A stretch of 64,000 nucleotides of DNA from Pseudomonas sp. NFACC02 (GTDB lineage Bacteria > Pseudomonadota > Gammaproteobacteria > Pseudomonadales > Pseudomonadaceae), in NCBI RefSeq assembly GCF_900110765.1, contig NZ_FOEO01000025.1, forward strand, positions 1 to 64,000, written 5' to 3'. The notes beneath the pieces are model-generated. The model was not told the origin of the DNA, ran no database searches, and saw only the letters and a list, made by a program, of their open reading frames with translations. Made by a program: the position numbers and the translations under genes. Of the stretch, positions 61,956 to 64,000 are shown piece after piece; within the stretch, counting starts at the first letter, position 1, and the number at the start of each line of letters is the position of its first letter.

Positions 61956-62594
61956 TCAAGGCCTGCGCGGCAGCAGGCTTGGCACCGCGTGCATCAATGC
62001 GTTGATCGCAAAACCGATGAACATCACCCCGCACAGACGGGTGATCGTCAGTTCGTGGCGTTGGTACAGCGTGCGAACGTGTCGGGCGCCGACGACGCCG
62101 ATGATGATGCCGTAGGCGGCGATTCCGCCCAGGGTACTGACCAGAATCAATAGCGGCAGCATCGACCAGTTGAGCAGGTCGGCGCGGCTGGAGAGCAGGG
62201 CGGTGAAGGTGGCGACCGCCACCGGGTAGGCTTTCGGGTTGGTCAGGCCGAACATGATGCCGTGCCAGAACGGATGACGGCCGGGGGCTTTTGGCTTGTC
62301 TTCGTTGCTGCGTCTGGCACGAATGGCGCGCCAGCCGAGCCAGAACAGAAACACCCCGCTGATGAGGCCGAGCACATCGAACGCCGTGGTGCCGATGACC
62401 CTGGCGCCAATGATCGCCGCCAGCGCCGTGCTGCACCAGATCACATCCCCCAACAGATGCCCGCAGAGAAACGCAGCCCCGGCACGTCGGCCCTTGGAGG
62501 CGCCAATCCCGAACACCGCCAGCACGCCGGGACCCGGCGAAATGGCGTAGATAAATCCTGAAGCGAGCACGGCCATGAGCAGCGAAGGCGTCAT
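61956..62594 (-). CDS. LysE-family exporter
   Basis: 212 residues, six predicted membrane segments; YAISPGPGVLAVFGIGASKG (about 16-35) and GLTNPKAYPVAVATF are family signatures. Exported compound unknown. AGGAAG precedes the ATG at 62594. Confidence 0.88.
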   Translation of the reverse strand: MTPSLLMAVLASGFIYAISPGPGVLAVFGIGASKGRRAGAAFLCGHLLGDVIWCSTALAAIIGARVIGTTAFDVLGLISGVFLFWLGWRAIRARRSNEDKPKAPGRHPFWHGIMFGLTNPKAYPVAVATFTALLSSRADLLNWSMLPLLILVSTLGGIAAYGIIIGVVGARHVRTLYQRHELTITRLCGVMFIGFAINALMHAVPSLLPRRP

Positions 62595-62640
62595 CGGAAG
62601 ACTTCCTGAAAAGGTAAGCGCTGGAGTGTAGATGAGCAGC

Positions 62641-63440
62641 CGACTTCACACCTATCCGTTTCTGCCGGGGGCGTAGGAGCGTGGCTTGTCCCGCGATCTG
62701 GCGGGAACCGGCAGCAAACCTGGCGCATGCGGTTTGTCAGGTACAACCGAGTTGCCTGATTTTGCTGCCGCTGCGCGCCAGATCGCGAGCAAGCTTGCTC
62801 CCACGGCCTTCGGCCAGAATCAAAAGCCTCTGCCTCTACTTCTAAGTGCCACCCTCCGGCCCTCAGCCCGTTGCCGCCGACTTCACACCGACCCGCTTCT
62901 GCCGGAGGCGTAGGAGCGCGCTTGCCCGCGATCTGCCGGGAACCGGCAGTAAATCCGGTGCATGCGGAGTGTCAGGCATAACTGGGTCGCCTGATTTTGC
63001 TGCCGCTTCGCGCCAGATCGCGGGCAAGCGCGCTCCTACAGGTTTGGCGTGAATCAACAGCAGGCGGCATACCGTCAGGCCACGATCAGGCGTCTCTCAC
63101 CACTTCGCTCCCACGGCCTTCGGCCAGAATCAAAAGCCTCTACCTCTAAGTGCCACCCTCCGACCCTAAGCCCGTTGCCTCCGACTTCACCGATCCGCTT
63201 CTGCCGGAGGCGTAGGAGCGCGCTTGCCCGCGATCTGCCGGGAACCGGCAGCAAACCCGGTGCATGCGGAGTGTCAGGCATAACTGGGTCGCCTGATTTT
63301 GCTGCCGCTTCGCGCCAGATCGCGGGCAAGCTCCTACAGGCTTGGCGTGAATCAACAGCAGGCGGCATACCGTCAGGTCACGATCAGGGGGCTCTTACCA
63401 CTTCGCTCCCATGGCATTCGGCCAGAATCAAAAGCTTGCA
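62641..63440. repeat. Tandemly duplicated REPIN block
   Basis: Three successive units begin with the anchor CGACTTCAC at about 62641, 62879 and 63182 and each carries a REPIN palindrome (62674-62800, 62910-63040, 63213-63340). The second and third also share flanks on both sides (CTCCCACGGCCTTCGGCCAG to AGGCGGCATACCGTCAGG) and are nearly identical over about 300 bases. Some right arms are degraded. No gene is supported in 62600-63586. Confidence 0.85.
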
Positions 63441-63586
63441 GCCTTCTGCCTCTACCCCAACCCTCCACCCTCCAGTAACCACCTTCGACGCTTTTCATCT
63501 GTCGCGACAAAAGCGCATTCTGTCGCCCTGAGCCAATGGCAGTACGCGGACACGGCTGTTCGTGCGGTTTCGAGGGTGGGAGCGAG

Positions 63587-64000
63587 ATGATGATTGAGCT
63601 GAGAATGGGCAACATTCCTGAGATACCTTTTCTGTGGTCACTGCGTACGCGCGCGGTGCGACAGCTCTGTGCGAGTCACTATTCTCCCGAACAGATCGAG
63701 GTCTGGAGTGAGTCTCCGCCGCCTGAGTCTTATCTGCGGCTGTTCGCCACTCACTGTGCTCTGGTGGCGGAGGAGAACGGTCAACCGCTCGGCTATGGGA
63801 TTCTGGACCGACAGACCGGCGAGTTGATCGCGCTGTTCGTCGAGCCCGCTCAAGCGGGGAGGGGCGTCGGCAAGCGGTTGATGGAAGGGCTTGAAGCCAT
63901 GGCGGCCGAGGAGCATTTCCCCCGGTTGTATCTTTATTCTTCGCTCAACGCCGCGGACTTCTATCGAGCCATGGGCTTTGTGGCGGTTCGAGACGAAGCC
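63587..64000 (+). CDS. GNAT-family N-acetyltransferase, cut by window end
   Basis: The first 138 residues of an acetyltransferase, open at the window end: MMIELRMGNIPEIPFLWSLR, acetyl-CoA loop QAGRGVGKRLMEG, and SLNAADFYRAMGFVAV. GGGAGCGAG precedes the ATG at 63587. The stop lies beyond position 64000. Confidence 0.85.
   Translation, partial: MMIELRMGNIPEIPFLWSLRTRAVRQLCASHYSPEQIEVWSESPPPESYLRLFATHCALVAEENGQPLGYGILDRQTGELIALFVEPAQAGRGVGKRLMEGLEAMAAEEHFPRLYLYSSLNAADFYRAMGFVAVRDEA

Noticed and set aside
61945-62649. Alternative 234-codon minus-strand frame overlapping the second LysE gene
   Set aside because: The overlapping frame 61956-62594 encodes a full LysE family protein with a ribosome site; the other frame is Arg/His-rich shadow.

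Overview
This is a GC-rich stretch of a Pseudomonas chromosome, most likely from the syringae/fluorescens side of the genus. The evidence is gene content and order: rapA, then phaJ, hydrolase, fadD2, fadD1, hrpA and a PA3286-type ketoacyl-ACP synthase keep a neighbourhood I know from P. aeruginosa. Intergenic spaces are full of REP/REPIN-type palindromes. I see no rRNA, tRNA, CRISPR array, prophage or insertion sequence.

Layout. Positions 1-735 are repeats. 810-5812 (minus) is a complete branched-chain amino acid ABC transporter (livF-G-M-H plus binding protein), with a terminator hairpin between the binding-protein gene and the permease genes. 6141-12752 holds two small conserved genes, an MFS transporter, rapA and three small proteins, the last a probable 38-residue CcoM. 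12843-13665 is a symmetrical block of repeats. 13683-24749 is a fatty-acid region: phaJ-type hydratase, lipase-like hydrolase, two tandem acyl-CoA synthetases, hrpA, and a KAS III-like enzyme that can return degradation intermediates to synthesis. 24927-31033 carries a porin, a FemAB/GNAT-like protein, an ABC exporter and periplasmic ppiA. 31171-37683 has a LysR/hydrolase pair, an azoreductase, secreted small proteins, an MscS-type channel and a DEAD-box helicase. 37870-47448 is mostly envelope and stress functions: lipoproteins, a TorF-type porin, CvfB, CsbD, a BrkB-type membrane protein, peptide deformylase and an exported methyltransferase-like protein. 47556-55709 has acetyltransferases, two solitary solute-binding proteins, a fungal-type cytosine deaminase homologue, a BdlA-like PAS/chemotaxis transducer and a DapF-like protein whose two catalytic cysteines are both serine. 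55887-64000 has two LysE exporters, an AraC regulator, an AlkC-type DNA repair protein, a PQQ-type sugar dehydrogenase, a divergent PACE transporter/LysR pair with a clear operator-like palindrome, a tandemly duplicated REPIN block and a GNAT gene cut by the window end.

The least explained material is non-coding. There are three copies of a roughly 300-base element whose hairpins are kept by compensating changes, and three arrays of about 100-base palindromic units repeated every 138-141 bases with recurring linkers. I saw no complete multi-gene defence or biosynthetic system. The most unusual protein is the cysteine-less DapF homologue.
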